Below are positions 34,627-43,788 of a DNA stretch of 50,276 nucleotides, one piece after another. The position numbers and the translations under genes were made by a program. The stretch is taken from the NCBI GenBank assembly GCA_051655155.1, contig JBOFZL010000066.1:1-50276 (forward strand). Direction: 5' to 3'. Origin of the DNA: JBOFZL01 sp051655155 (lineage in GTDB: Bacteria; Bacillota; Clostridia; Peptostreptococcales; Filifactoraceae). The stretch's first letter is position 1; every line of letters begins with the position of its first letter. The notes beneath the pieces were generated by a model, which was not told the DNA's origin, ran no database searches, and worked only from the letters and a program-made list of their open reading frames with translations.

Positions 34627-35571
34627 CTAGTCTTCGTTGGATTTTAAATCAAATCCAAGTTCTTCTAGCTTCTGTATAACTTCCTCAAGAGATTTTTTTC
34701 CAAGGTTTCTAACCTTCATCATATCATCTTCAGTTTTTTCAGTTAGCTCTTCTACAGTATTTATCCCAGCTCTCTTCAAACAGTTATACGATCTTACTGA
34801 TAGATCCAATTCTTCTATGGTCATTTCCAAGGCTTTTTCTTTTTTATTTTCTTCCTTTTCTACCATTATATCTATAGCTGTCAGCTCTTGATTAAGATCT
34901 GTGAACAGCATAAGATGTTCCATCATAATCTTCGCTGCTAAAGACAATCCATCTTGTGGAGAAATTGTTCCATCTGTCCATATTTCTATAGTAAGCTTCT
35001 CAAGATCTGTTTTATTTCCAACCCTATGGCTGTCAACATTGTAACTTACTTTGCTTACAGGCGTATATATGGAATCCATGGGTATTACGCCAATTGGCAT
35101 ATCATCAGTTTTGTTATTTTCTGCTGAAATATAACCTCTACCTTTATCCACATTAATCTCCATATATAGTTTTGCGCCTTCTGCCAAAGTTGCTATAACT
35201 AAATCTTTGTTAAGAATTTCCACATCAGATGGACATTTTATATCTCCAGCTGTAATTACGCCTTCTTCCGTCGCCTCTATTCTTAAGGTTCTTGAACCAT
35301 CCCCTTCTACCTTTAAAGAAAGTTCTTTTAGCGTAAGCATCAATTGAATTACATCTTCTTTTACTCCAGGTATAGTTGAAAATTCATGCAATACTCCATC
35401 AATTTTTATTGATGTAACCGCTGCACCTGGTAGAGATGATAATAGTATTCTTCTTAGAGAGTTTCCTATTGTTATTGCAAATCCACGCTCTAAAGGCTCT
35501 ATTACAAATTTACCATAGCTTTCATCTTTCAGCTCTACTACATGTATGGTTGGTTTATCCATTATTATCAT
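34627..35571 (-). CDS. rpoA: RNA polymerase alpha subunit
   Basis: 314 residues. The N-terminal assembly domain (about 1-230) has ERGFAITIGNSLRRILLSSLPGAAV; the C-terminal domain (about 250-310) has DLSVRSYNCLKRAGINTVEEL, which contacts UP elements and activators. The first ATG is chosen with AAAGGAGGG ten bases upstream. Its usual place is between rpsD and rplQ, as here; a 63-base gap separates it from rpsD. Confidence 0.98.
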   Translation of the reverse strand: MIIMDKPTIHVVELKDESYGKFVIEPLERGFAITIGNSLRRILLSSLPGAAVTSIKIDGVLHEFSTIPGVKEDVIQLMLTLKELSLKVEGDGSRTLRIEATEEGVITAGDIKCPSDVEILNKDLVIATLAEGAKLYMEINVDKGRGYISAENNKTDDMPIGVIPMDSIYTPVSKVSYNVDSHRVGNKTDLEKLTIEIWTDGTISPQDGLSLAAKIMMEHLMLFTDLNQELTAIDIMVEKEENKKEKALEMTIEELDLSVRSYNCLKRAGINTVEELTEKTEDDMMKVRNLGKKSLEEVIQKLEELGFDLKSNED

Positions 35572-35634
35572 AAGTTGATACCCTCCTTTTAAAATTCATT
35601 ATTAGTTAATACTGAGGGTGTGAGCTCAAATTAA

Positions 35635-36258
35635 TTATTTAGAGTAAAGCTCAACGATTAGATGCTCAGCGATTTCTAAATCAATATCTTCTCTAGCCGG
35701 TAATGCTACTACTGTAGCTTTCATATTAGTTAGGTCCGCATCAAGCCACTTTGGTGCAACCCTTGAAGAGTTGTCCTGTAAGTTTTTAAACTTTGCAGAT
35801 GATCTTGAAGTCTCTTTAACCTCTATTACATCTCCTACATTCACTAATAGTGAAGGAATATCAACCTTTTTACCATTTAATCTAAAATGAGCGTGCCCTA
35901 CCAATTGTCTCGCTTCTTTTCTTGATGCTGCTAATCCCATTCTAAATACTACATTATCCAGTCTTCTTTCCATTAGGCTTAATAGGTTTTCACCTGTTTT
36001 ACCCTTCATGTGCTCAGCTTTTTCAAATGCATTTCTGAACTGAGTTTCTAATACACCATATATTCTTTTTACTTTTTGTTTTTCTCTAAGTTGAACCCCG
36101 TAATCAGACACTTTTTTTCTACTTTGTCCGTGCTGACCAGGTGCAAATGAACGCTTGTTCATTGCGCATTTTTCAGTGTAGCATCTATCTCCTTTAAGGA
36201 ATAGCTTCATTCCTTCTCTACGACATAGTCTACATGACGCTTCTGTATATCTTGCCAT
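35635..36258 (-). CDS. rpsD: 30S ribosomal protein S4 (zinc-type)
   Basis: 207 residues. C9, C12, C26 and C31 near the N-terminus (SCRLCRREGMK, CYTEKC) are the zinc-binding form of S4. The S4 RNA-binding domain begins near RRLDNVVFRMGLAASRKEARQLVGHAHF. S4 nucleates small-subunit assembly and often represses its own operon. Confidence 0.98.
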   Translation of the reverse strand: MARYTEASCRLCRREGMKLFLKGDRCYTEKCAMNKRSFAPGQHGQSRKKVSDYGVQLREKQKVKRIYGVLETQFRNAFEKAEHMKGKTGENLLSLMERRLDNVVFRMGLAASRKEARQLVGHAHFRLNGKKVDIPSLLVNVGDVIEVKETSRSSAKFKNLQDNSSRVAPKWLDADLTNMKATVVALPAREDIDLEIAEHLIVELYSK

Positions 36259-36273
36259 TACGTTCCCTCCTTA

Positions 36274-36672
36274 TTACACTCTTCTTCTTTTTGGTGGTCT
36301 GCAACCATTGTGAGGAATTGGTGTTACGTCTTTAATCATAGTTACCTCAAGGCCTGTAGCTTGTAATGCTCTAATTGCAGCTTCTCTTCCAGATCCTGGT
36401 CCTTTTACAAATACATCTACTGATTTAAGCCCATGCTCCATTGCTGCTTTTGTAGCACTTTCTGCTGCCATTTGAGCTGCAAATGGTGTTGCTTTTCTTG
36501 AACCTTTGAATCCTAGCTGTCCAGCACTAGCCCATGAGATTGCATTTCCATGAACGTCTGTAAGTGTAACAATTGAGTTGTTAAACGTTGACTGAATATG
36601 TGCATGGCCTTTTTCTATATTTTTACGTTCTCTTCTTCTAACACGAGTAACTTTCTTTTTTGGCTTTGCCAT
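36274..36672 (-). CDS. rpsK: 30S ribosomal protein S11
   Basis: 132 residues, with GHAHIQSTFNNSIVTLTD and the C-terminal DVTPIPHNGCRPPKRRRV. It lines the mRNA exit of the platform. Fifteen bases from rpsD and 22 from rpsM in the alpha-operon order. Confidence 0.98.
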   Translation of the reverse strand: MAKPKKKVTRVRRRERKNIEKGHAHIQSTFNNSIVTLTDVHGNAISWASAGQLGFKGSRKATPFAAQMAAESATKAAMEHGLKSVDVFVKGPGSGREAAIRALQATGLEVTMIKDVTPIPHNGCRPPKRRRV

Positions 36673-36694
36673 TTGGTTTCCTCCTTACTTAGTT

Positions 36695-37063
36695 TTATTT
36701 CTTCTTCTTACGACTAACTGTTCTTTTTGCACCTTTTCTTGTTCTTGCATTTGTTTTTGTCTTTTGTCCTCTTACTGGAAGACCTTTCATATGTCTTATT
36801 CCTCTATAACATCTTATATCTCTTAGACGTTTAATATTAAGAGCAATCTCTCTTCTAAGGTCTCCTTCTACCATTACGCTGTCTATCGCCTTTCTAAGAA
36901 GGTTTACTTCATCCTCAGATAAATCTTTTATTCTTTTGTCTTCACTTATTCCTACTTCAGCTAGAAGTTTTTGAGAAGTTGATTTTCCAATTCCGAATAT
37001 ATATGTTAGACCTATTACTACTCTTTTCTCTCTTGGTAAGTCTACTCCGGCAATACGTGCCAT
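36695..37063 (-). CDS. rpsM: 30S ribosomal protein S13
   Basis: 122 residues starting MARIAGVDLPREKRVVIGLTYI and closing with RHMKGLPVRGQKTKTNARTRKG plus a basic tail. Located in the 30S head, contacting L5 and tRNA. Confidence 0.98.
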   Translation of the reverse strand: MARIAGVDLPREKRVVIGLTYIFGIGKSTSQKLLAEVGISEDKRIKDLSEDEVNLLRKAIDSVMVEGDLRREIALNIKRLRDIRCYRGIRHMKGLPVRGQKTKTNARTRKGAKRTVSRKKKK

Positions 37064-37104
37064 AGATTTACACCTCCTGTTTCATTCTAATTATTAGATT
37101 TTTA

Positions 37105-37218
37105 TTAGCCTTGCTTTTGCTTGTGCTTTGGATTCTCACAAATAACCATTATTTTTCCTGCTCTTCTGATTATTTTGCATTTTTCACACATAGGCTTTAC
37201 AGATGGTCTTACTTTCAT
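37105..37218 (-). CDS. rpmJ: 50S ribosomal protein L36 (zinc-type)
   Basis: A 37-residue gene between infA and rpsM, too short for many ORF screens: MKVRPSVKPMCEKCKIIRR, then VICENPKHKQKQG. C11, C14, C27 and H32 are the zinc ribbon of the C-plus form, matching the C-plus S4 and S14 in this operon. ATG at 37218 follows GAGGGAACAAAG. Confidence 0.96.
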   Translation of the reverse strand: MKVRPSVKPMCEKCKIIRRAGKIMVICENPKHKQKQG

Positions 37219-37237
37219 CTTTGTTCCCTCCTATAGG

Positions 37238-37456
37238 TTACTTCTTTCTCCACGTAATTCTACCTTTGGTTAAATCATATGGTGAAAGCTCAACTGTTAC
37301 CTTATCTCCTGGAAGTATTCTTATAAAATTCATTCTCAACTTTCCAGAAATATGGGCTATTATTTCATGATCATTTTCTAATTTTACTTTAAACATTGCG
37401 TTAGGTAAAGAATCTGTTATAGTTCCTTCTAACTCAATTACATCTTTCTTAGACAT
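37238..37456 (-). CDS. infA: Translation initiation factor IF-1
   Basis: 72 residues of the S1/OB fold, from MSKKDVIELEGTITDSLPNAMFKV to KGRITWRKK. It binds the A site of the 30S during initiation. Three bases separate it from the KOW-protein gene upstream. Confidence 0.98.
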   Translation of the reverse strand: MSKKDVIELEGTITDSLPNAMFKVKLENDHEIIAHISGKLRMNFIRILPGDKVTVELSPYDLTKGRITWRKK

Positions 37457-37459
37457 TAA

Positions 37460-37735
37460 CTAATCCTCCTTATTACTGTATCCAAGTTGCTTTAATTCTT
37501 TTCTTATTAAAGCATTAAGCGTATTTGGGTCTTTTGATTCATAGCTAGGTATATTTGCTAAGGCTACTAAAGGTTTAATATGTTTAAGCTTCTTATTCTT
37601 AGGATTTTGAATCTTTCTTAAATCTCCGTCAGCTATTTTTACATTATCTTTATTTATTACCTCTACTACAAGAAAATAATTATTTTTATCTCTTCCAGCT
37701 ATGCTCTCAACCACCTGACCTAATTGTATATTCAT
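37460..37735 (-). CDS. KOW-domain RNA-binding protein (L14e-like)
   Basis: 91 residues starting MNIQLGQVVESIAGRDKNNYFLVVEVI, the KOW-type barrel also found in archaeal L14e, followed by a helical KELKQLGY tail. Similar small proteins occur between map and infA in Clostridia and are thought to bind rRNA or the ribosome, but no role is proved. Not found in E. coli. Confidence 0.8.
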   Translation of the reverse strand: MNIQLGQVVESIAGRDKNNYFLVVEVINKDNVKIADGDLRKIQNPKNKKLKHIKPLVALANIPSYESKDPNTLNALIRKELKQLGYSNKED

Positions 37736-37751
37736 TTTGGTTCCTCACTTT

Positions 37752-38501
37752 TTATAGTTTGGTTAAGAATTGCGGACCATTTTCTGTAATTGCCACAGTA
37801 TGCTCATAATGGGATGACTTCATTCCATCTGCTGTTTTTACAGTCCAATTATCTTCCAAAACTCTTACTTTATAGGTGCCTTGGTTTATCATTGGTTCTA
37901 TCGCTAAAACCATTCCTTCTACCAGTCTTGGACCTCTTTCTGGAGAACCATAGTTTGGAATTGGTGGATCTTCATGAAGATTTGTTCCAATTCCATGCCC
38001 AACAAAGTCTCGTACAACTGAGAGATTATACTTTTCAACATGTTCTTGTATAGCATGTGAAATGTCTGATAGGCGATTGCCAATTACTGCCATTTCAATT
38101 CCTTTATAAAAACTTCTTCTAGTTTCTTCTATTAAAGCCATATCTTCAACGCTAATTTGTCCTACTGGATGAGTCTTGGCACTATCGCCATGATATCCTT
38201 TATAGCACGCTCCGATGTCAATACTTATTATGTCTCCCGCCTTAAGTATAACTTCTCTTGATGGAATTCCATGCACCACAACATCATTTGGTGAAGCACA
38301 AATGCTACCGGGAAAACCTCCATAACCTTTAAATGATGGTATAGCTCCATATTTTCTAATATTAGCTTCTGCTAGTAAATCTAGCTCGAAAGTACTTACG
38401 CCCTCCCTTATCGCTTCTCTTAGAATTTCATGGGTCTCAGCTACTATCTTCCCTGCTTCTCTCATTAATTCTATTTCATGTTTGGACTTTTGAATAATCA
38501 T
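37752..38501 (-). CDS. map: Methionine aminopeptidase, type I
   Basis: 249 residues. The metal-binding residues sit in GDIISIDIGACYKGYHGDSAKT (two Asp), VGHGIGTNLHEDP (His), AIEPMI and HYEHTVAI (two Glu). It removes the initiator methionine from new proteins. Its start codon touches the adk stop codon. Note the long N-terminal form is not present; this is the short type Ia. Confidence 0.97.
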   Translation of the reverse strand: MIIQKSKHEIELMREAGKIVAETHEILREAIREGVSTFELDLLAEANIRKYGAIPSFKGYGGFPGSICASPNDVVVHGIPSREVILKAGDIISIDIGACYKGYHGDSAKTHPVGQISVEDMALIEETRRSFYKGIEMAVIGNRLSDISHAIQEHVEKYNLSVVRDFVGHGIGTNLHEDPPIPNYGSPERGPRLVEGMVLAIEPMINQGTYKVRVLEDNWTVKTADGMKSSHYEHTVAITENGPQFLTKL

Positions 38502-39152
38502 TTAGCATTCACTTCCTAGTGCTTTAACTATATCCGCAAATACTATCGTTATATCTTGCTGTCCATTAATGTTTTTAATTATTCCTGAGTTAGTGTAATA
38601 GTTAACAAGTGGAGATGTTTCGTCAAGATATACTTGTATTCTCTTTTCTACCGTTTCTGCTACATCATCACTTCTTTGATAAAGTTCGCCTTGGCATTTA
38701 TCACACTTATCATTCGCCTTTGAAGGATTAAAATTAATATGATATGTTGCTCCACAATTTTTACAAAGTCGTCTTCCTACTGCACGTTCTACAAGGATTG
38801 ATTTATCCACTTCAATGTTTATAACTGCATCAAGTTTTTTATCCATGGAAGCTAAAACCTTGTCTAAAGCCTCTGCTTGAAATATAGTTCTTGGAAAACC
38901 ATCTAACATAAATCCGTTTTTAACATCATCTTGTTTAAGTCTGTCTTCCACAAGTTTTACTACTAATTCATCTGGAACTAAAAGTCCCTTGTCCATATAA
39001 CTTTTTGCCTCAACACCTAGTGGTGTATTATTCTTAATATTTGCTCTAAAAATATCTCCAGTTGATATGTGTATCAAGCCATATTTACTTACAATATTCT
39101 CTGCTTGAGTTCCTTTTCCTGCTCCTGGAGGTCCTAGTAAAATTATTTTCAT
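38502..39152 (-). CDS. adk: Adenylate kinase (zinc-type lid)
   Basis: 216 residues. P-loop GPPGAGKGTQ is near residue 7, DGFPRT near 84. The lid carries CKNCGATYH and CDKCQGEL, four Cys that bind zinc, as in Gram-positive adenylate kinases. It keeps AMP, ADP and ATP in balance. Directly followed by map with no spacing, and 17 bases after secY. Confidence 0.97.
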   Translation of the reverse strand: MKIILLGPPGAGKGTQAENIVSKYGLIHISTGDIFRANIKNNTPLGVEAKSYMDKGLLVPDELVVKLVEDRLKQDDVKNGFMLDGFPRTIFQAEALDKVLASMDKKLDAVINIEVDKSILVERAVGRRLCKNCGATYHINFNPSKANDKCDKCQGELYQRSDDVAETVEKRIQVYLDETSPLVNYYTNSGIIKNINGQQDITIVFADIVKALGSEC

Positions 39153-39169
39153 ATTTTCCTCCTTAAAGT

Positions 39170-40447
39170 TTATTTCAAGAAACCTTGATACTGTCTCATT
39201 ACTGTTTGAGATTCAATTTGTTTCATCGTCTCGATTGCCACCCCTACTACTATAAGTAGTGAAGTACCACCAAATTGAAATGGTACACTAGTCGCATGGT
39301 ATAATATTGTTGGTAGAGCTGCTATTACTGCTAAAAACAACGCTCCAACAAAGGTTAATCGATTTAGTGACTTACTTATAAAACTTGATGTTGGTCTTCC
39401 TGGTCTTATTCCTGGTATAAATCCATTTGAGTTTTTAAGATTATCTGCAACTTCATCTGGATTAAAACTTATTGAAATATAAAAATAAGAAAAACCTATT
39501 ACTAATAAAAATTGAAATAGTGAGAATACATACATTCCTGGTGATTGATTTGAATTAAACCATTTACCTAGAAAAGCTGCATAACCTTCACTTTTCACAA
39601 AAATTTGCAACATCTGAGGTAATGCTAACAACGATGAAGCAAAAATTACAGGAATTACTCCTGCTTGATTTACTTTCAGAGGAATATGTGATTGTTGTCC
39701 TCCATAAGTGTTGTTTCCAACCATCCTTTTTGCATATTGCACAGGAATTTTTCTAACTCCTTGTAATATCATTATTACACCTACGATAATTGCAATAGAT
39801 ATAATAATAAATGCTACAATCTGAATCATATTAACTTCTCCTGCTGATACCTTTGCTGCTGTTTGTCTAACATAAACTGGAAATCTTGATGCTATCCCTG
39901 CAAAGATAATCATCGACATTCCATTTCCAAGACCTTTTTCTGTTATCATTTCGCCTAACCACATCAAGAAAGCTGTTCCTGCTGTTAAAGTTAATACTAC
40001 TGCCGTTGCTGATAAAAAGTCTGTAGAAATAAGAGCACTTCTGAAAAGTCCAAAACTTAATGCTGACGCTTGTATAAGTGCCAAAATAATTGTAAGGTAT
40101 CTTGTATATCTTGCTAATTTTTTTCTACCTTCTTCTCCGGACTTTTGCATATCTTCAAGTGTTGGTATAGCTACTGTTAAAAGCTGAATTACTATTGATG
40201 ATGTGATATAAGGGGTTACACTTAATGCAAATAGCGTATAGTTGTGCAACGATCCACCTGCTAAAATGTCATACAGTGAAAGTGCTCCACCCACACTGCC
40301 TGCCATCGTTTGTCTTATAACCTCTGTATTAATTCCTGGAACCGGTATTGCTGATCCTATTCTAAATACTACTAGCATAAGTGCTGTGTATAATAGTTTC
40401 TTCCTAATTTCAGGAATCTTCATTGCTTTCCCTAGAGTTTTAAGCAC
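39170..40447 (-). CDS. secY: Protein translocase channel subunit SecY
   Basis: 425 residues, ten membrane helices. FRIGSAIPVPGIN is the first helix signature; the plug-side and the cytoplasmic loops are as usual, with GIRPGRPT near the C-terminus. GTG at 40447 is the start: GAGGTGA, inside the last codons of rplO, is five bases upstream. It forms the SecYEG channel. Confidence 0.97.
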   Translation of the reverse strand: MLKTLGKAMKIPEIRKKLLYTALMLVVFRIGSAIPVPGINTEVIRQTMAGSVGGALSLYDILAGGSLHNYTLFALSVTPYITSSIVIQLLTVAIPTLEDMQKSGEEGRKKLARYTRYLTIILALIQASALSFGLFRSALISTDFLSATAVVLTLTAGTAFLMWLGEMITEKGLGNGMSMIIFAGIASRFPVYVRQTAAKVSAGEVNMIQIVAFIIISIAIIVGVIMILQGVRKIPVQYAKRMVGNNTYGGQQSHIPLKVNQAGVIPVIFASSLLALPQMLQIFVKSEGYAAFLGKWFNSNQSPGMYVFSLFQFLLVIGFSYFYISISFNPDEVADNLKNSNGFIPGIRPGRPTSSFISKSLNRLTFVGALFLAVIAALPTILYHATSVPFQFGGTSLLIVVGVAIETMKQIESQTVMRQYQGFLK

Positions 40448-40897
40448 TTAGATCACCTCAGCCTTTCCTCCAGCTGCTTCAATTTTCTCTATAGCAGTCT
40501 TTGTGAATTTGCTTGCTTTTATAGTTAGCTTTTTCTCCAAATTACCGCCGCCTAATATTTTAACTCCGTCTTTTTCTATTTTGCTAACTGTTTTTGTAGC
40601 TTTTAAAAGTTCTGGTGTTATTTCTGTACCATCTTCAAAACGATTAAGTCTTTCAATGTTAAGTTCTGTGTATTTCTTTTCGAAATCAAAGTTGTTGAAA
40701 CCTCTTTTTGGAAGTCTTCTCATAAGTGATGTCTGTCCACCCTCAAAGCCCGGTCTTACTCCTCCGCCTGAACGTGACCATTGTCCTTTTTGTCCTCTTC
40801 CAGCTGTTTTTCCTTGGCCTGTTGCAGTACCTCTACCGATTCTTTTCTTCTCTCTTACTGTTCCGCCTTCAGCAGGTCTTAGTTCGCTTAATTTCAC
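40448..40897 (-). CDS. rplO: 50S ribosomal protein L15
   Basis: About 149 residues from GTG at 40897, eight bases after AAGGAGG; this gives MKLSELRPAEGG, the usual L15 start, where a longer frame (GTG 40906) would add three residues. GRGQKGQWSRSGGGVRPGFEGGQ is the Gly-rich signature. Its last codons carry the ribosome site of secY. Confidence 0.97.
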   Translation of the reverse strand: MKLSELRPAEGGTVREKKRIGRGTATGQGKTAGRGQKGQWSRSGGGVRPGFEGGQTSLMRRLPKRGFNNFDFEKKYTELNIERLNRFEDGTEITPELLKATKTVSKIEKDGVKILGGGNLEKKLTIKASKFTKTAIEKIEAAGGKAEVI

Positions 40898-40911
40898 TTG
40901 GTGCACCTCCT

Positions 40912-41085
40912 TTAAACTTCTTCTACTGACACTAAGTGGCTTACCACTTTTATCATTCCTCTTATTTGAGGATTGTCTGGCTTAATTACTACCTGCTCTC
41001 TTTTTGTTAATCCAAGAGCTGCCATTGTTTTTCTTTGATTAGGCTTTGTAGCTATAACGCTTCTTGTTTGTTTTATTCTAAGCAT
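40912..41085 (-). CDS. rpmD: 50S ribosomal protein L30
   Basis: A 57-residue gene easily missed by size filters: MLRIKQTRSVIATKPNQRKT, then LGLTKREQ and a closing VSHLVSVEEV. ATG at 41085 follows TTAGGAGGG. It fills the gap between rpsE (11 bases) and rplO (14 bases), its usual place in the spc operon. Confidence 0.95.
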   Translation of the reverse strand: MLRIKQTRSVIATKPNQRKTMAALGLTKREQVVIKPDNPQIRGMIKVVSHLVSVEEV

Positions 41086-41096
41086 TGTATTCCCTC

Positions 41097-41603
41097 CTAA
41101 CCTAGCAATTCTTCAACTTTTTTACCTCTAAGAGCTGCTACGTCTTCTGCTTTTTTTAGAGATGATAGACCTTCTATAGTTGCGTTAACCATATTTCTAG
41201 CATTGTTTGTTCCTAGAGATTTTGATCTGATATCTTTAATCCCTGCAAGCTCAAGTACAGCTCTTACAGGACCTCCTGCAAGTACTCCCGTACCCTCTTT
41301 AGCAGGCATTAATAATACATTTCCTGCCCCAAACCTACCTTGAATCTGATGAGGAATACTAGTCCCTACCATAGGAACTTTAATTAGTCTCTTTTTAGCA
41401 TCCTCTTCTGCTTTTCTGATAGCCTCTGGAACTTCCATAGCTTTTCCTGTTCCAGCTGCAACGTGTCCATTCATATCTCCAACAACTACCAGTGCTGCAA
41501 ATCTAAAGTTTCTACCACCTTTAACAACCTTTGTTACTCTTCTTATATCAACAACCTTTGTTTCTAAATCTAGTTGTCTTGCGTCAATTGGCTTCTTTAG
41601 CAT
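41097..41603 (-). CDS. rpsE: 30S ribosomal protein S5
   Basis: 168 residues. RRVTKVVKGGRNFRFAALVVVGD starts the double-stranded RNA-binding domain; VPMVGTSIPHQIQGRFGAG and the C-terminal IKDIRSKSLGTNN follow. It shapes the mRNA entry and decoding accuracy. Confidence 0.98.
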   Translation of the reverse strand: MLKKPIDARQLDLETKVVDIRRVTKVVKGGRNFRFAALVVVGDMNGHVAAGTGKAMEVPEAIRKAEEDAKKRLIKVPMVGTSIPHQIQGRFGAGNVLLMPAKEGTGVLAGGPVRAVLELAGIKDIRSKSLGTNNARNMVNATIEGLSSLKKAEDVAALRGKKVEELLG

Positions 41604-41620
41604 TATTTTTCCTCCTTTTC

Positions 41621-41989
41621 CTAGAATTCAAGTCCAGCTTCTCTAGCGCCGTCTGCAACTGCTTGTATTCTTCCATGGTAAATATATCCACCTCTATCAA
41701 ATACTACAGCCTTTATTCCTTTTTCGATAGCTCTTTTTGCTGCCAGTTCTCCAACTTTTTTAGCTGCTTCAACATTACCTGTGTGTGAAACTGCATCCTT
41801 GATTTCTTTATCAAGAGTAGATGCTGCTGCTAAAGTTATTCTTTTTTCATCATCTATAAATTGAACATATATATTGTTAGTGCTTCTGAATACATTCATT
41901 CTTGGCCTTTCTGATGTACCATTTACTGATTTACGTATTCTCTGGTGTCTAGCTACACGGTTCGATTTCCTGTCTACTTTTTTGAACAT
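41621..41989 (-). CDS. rplR: 50S ribosomal protein L18
   Basis: 122 residues, with RVARHQRIRKSVNGTSERPRMNVFRS and FDRGGYIYHGRIQAVADGAREAGLEF. Binds 5S rRNA together with L5. Confidence 0.98.
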   Translation of the reverse strand: MFKKVDRKSNRVARHQRIRKSVNGTSERPRMNVFRSTNNIYVQFIDDEKRITLAAASTLDKEIKDAVSHTGNVEAAKKVGELAAKRAIEKGIKAVVFDRGGYIYHGRIQAVADGAREAGLEF

Positions 41990-42015
41990 CTAGATCACTC
42001 CTTCCCTAAGTTCTA

Positions 42016-42558
42016 TTATTTCTTACCTGTTTTTCCTTCTTTACGTCTTACTCTCTCTCCAGCATATCTGATTCCCTTACCCTTATATGGCTCTGGCTCT
42101 CTCCATGCTCTGATTTTTGCTGCGTAATTTCCTACTTGTTGCTTATCTATTCCACTTACTACTATCTCTGTCTGAGTTGGTACAGTAACTTCTATACCCT
42201 CTGGATCTTCCATATTTACTGGATGAGAAAATCCTAAATTAAGTGTCAAAACTTTACCTTGTTTTGCCGCTCTATATCCAACCCCAACTATTTCAAGTTT
42301 TTTATTATAACCTTCAGTTACACCTACTACCATGTTGTTTAGTAGAGTTCTTGTAAGGCCGTGTAATGACTTATGCTTCTTGTTCTCAGATGGTCTAGAT
42401 ACATTAATAACTCCTGTTTCTTGAGTAATTACCATTTCTGGATTAAACTGAGCCTCAAGAGTACCTTTTGGTCCTTTTACGATAGCATAGTTCTTTTCAT
42501 CAATTTTTATTTCAACGCCTGCTGGCACTGTTATTGGCTTTAGTCCTATTCTTGACAT
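42016..42558 (-). CDS. rplF: 50S ribosomal protein L6
   Basis: 180 residues, MSRIGLKPITVPAGVEI at the start and EPYKGKGIRYAGERVRRKEGKTGKK at the end. Located near the factor-binding region at the base of the L7/L12 stalk. Confidence 0.98.
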   Translation of the reverse strand: MSRIGLKPITVPAGVEIKIDEKNYAIVKGPKGTLEAQFNPEMVITQETGVINVSRPSENKKHKSLHGLTRTLLNNMVVGVTEGYNKKLEIVGVGYRAAKQGKVLTLNLGFSHPVNMEDPEGIEVTVPTQTEIVVSGIDKQQVGNYAAKIRAWREPEPYKGKGIRYAGERVRRKEGKTGKK

Positions 42559-42585
42559 TTAGGTACTTACCTCCTTCTTCCATTA

Positions 42586-42984
42586 TTACCAAACATAGCA
42601 AAGAACTTCTCCACCAACGTTTAGTTCTCTAGCTTGTTTGTCTGTTAGTATTCCTTTTGAAGTTGATATTACTGATATTCCAAGTCCATTTAACACCTTA
42701 GGAATATTATCTGTATCAGCATATACTCTCATTCCTGGCTTAGATATTCTCTTTATACCAGAGATTACTCTCTCTCCGTCTTTTCCATATTTAAGCTGTA
42801 ATCTTATTAACCCTTGTTTTCCATCTTCCGTTACATCATATCCCTTTATAAATCCTTCCTCTAAAAGTATACGTGCAATTTCTTTCTTTATATTTGATGC
42901 AGGTATATCAACTGTTTCGTGCTTAACTGTATTTGCATTTCTTACACGAGTCAGCATATCTGCGATTGGATCTGTCATTGTCAT
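42586..42984 (-). CDS. rpsH: 30S ribosomal protein S8
   Basis: 132 residues, DPIADMLTRVRNANTVKHE at the N-terminus and STSKGILTDKQARELNVGGEVLCYVW at the end. The first ATG (GGAGG nine bases upstream) is used. In E. coli S8 represses the spc operon by binding its mRNA near rplE; a similar control here is not tested. Confidence 0.98.
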   Translation of the reverse strand: MTMTDPIADMLTRVRNANTVKHETVDIPASNIKKEIARILLEEGFIKGYDVTEDGKQGLIRLQLKYGKDGERVISGIKRISKPGMRVYADTDNIPKVLNGLGISVISTSKGILTDKQARELNVGGEVLCYVW

Positions 42985-43012
42985 GATTTATTACCTCCTT
43001 CCAATTGTTCAA

Positions 43013-43198
43013 TTACCAGCTAGCTTTTCTAACCCCTGGTATTTGTCCTTTATAAGCTAATTCTCTAAAGCATATACGGCATATTCCAAATTTTCTTAGT
43101 ACCGCATGAGGTCTTCCACAAAGGCTACATCTTGTATACTCTCTCGTTTTATACTTTTGAGGTCTTTGTTGCTTTATAACCATCGCTTTTCTTGCCAT
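43013..43198 (-). CDS. rpsN: 30S ribosomal protein S14, zinc-type
   Basis: 61 residues, with CSLCGRPHAVLRKFGICRICF: two CxxC pairs forming a zinc site. This is the short C-plus form (rpsZ type), about 40 residues shorter than the zinc-free form. Confidence 0.97.
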   Translation of the reverse strand: MARKAMVIKQQRPQKYKTREYTRCSLCGRPHAVLRKFGICRICFRELAYKGQIPGVRKASW

Positions 43199-43216
43199 GC
43201 TTTTTCCCTCCTTCTC

Positions 43217-43759
43217 CTACTTTTCAAAAGGCATTCCCATTAGTTTTAATAACTCTCTTGCCTCTTCGTCAGTTTTTGCAGTAGTAACGAAAATGATGTC
43301 CATTCCTCTTACTACGTCTACCTTATCATACTCTATTTCAGGGAATATAAGTTGCTCTTTTATTCCTAGCGCATAATTTCCTCTTCCGTCAAATGAGTCT
43401 TTTTTCACACCCCTAAAGTCTCTTACCCTTGGAAGTGATATATTCACTAGCTTATCTACAAAGTATAGCATTTGGTCGCCTCTTAAAGTAACTTTTGCAC
43501 CTACAGGCATTCCTTCTCTTACTTTAAAGTTAGCTACTGACTTTTTAGCCTTTGTAGTCATAACCTTTTGACCTGTAATAAGCTCAAGTTCTGCAACTGC
43601 TGCATCTAACAGCTTTGCATTATCTTTCGCCTCTCCAAGTCCCATATTTATAACAACTTTTTCAAGTTTTGGTATTTCCATTACATTTTTGTATCCAAAT
43701 TTCTCCATTAGCCCTTTAGATACTTGGTTTTTATAGATTTCTCTTAGTCTTGAAGCCAT
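43217..43759 (-). CDS. rplE: 50S ribosomal protein L5
   Basis: 180 residues, with MGLGEAKDNAKLL, VTLRGDQMLYFVDKLVNISLPRVRDFRG and the C-terminal FVTTAKTDEEARELLKLMGMPF. Binds 5S rRNA and P-site tRNA. Confidence 0.98.
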   Translation of the reverse strand: MASRLREIYKNQVSKGLMEKFGYKNVMEIPKLEKVVINMGLGEAKDNAKLLDAAVAELELITGQKVMTTKAKKSVANFKVREGMPVGAKVTLRGDQMLYFVDKLVNISLPRVRDFRGVKKDSFDGRGNYALGIKEQLIFPEIEYDKVDVVRGMDIIFVTTAKTDEEARELLKLMGMPFEK

Positions 43760-43788
43760 TTAACTGCCTCCTTTCATTATTAGTAAAA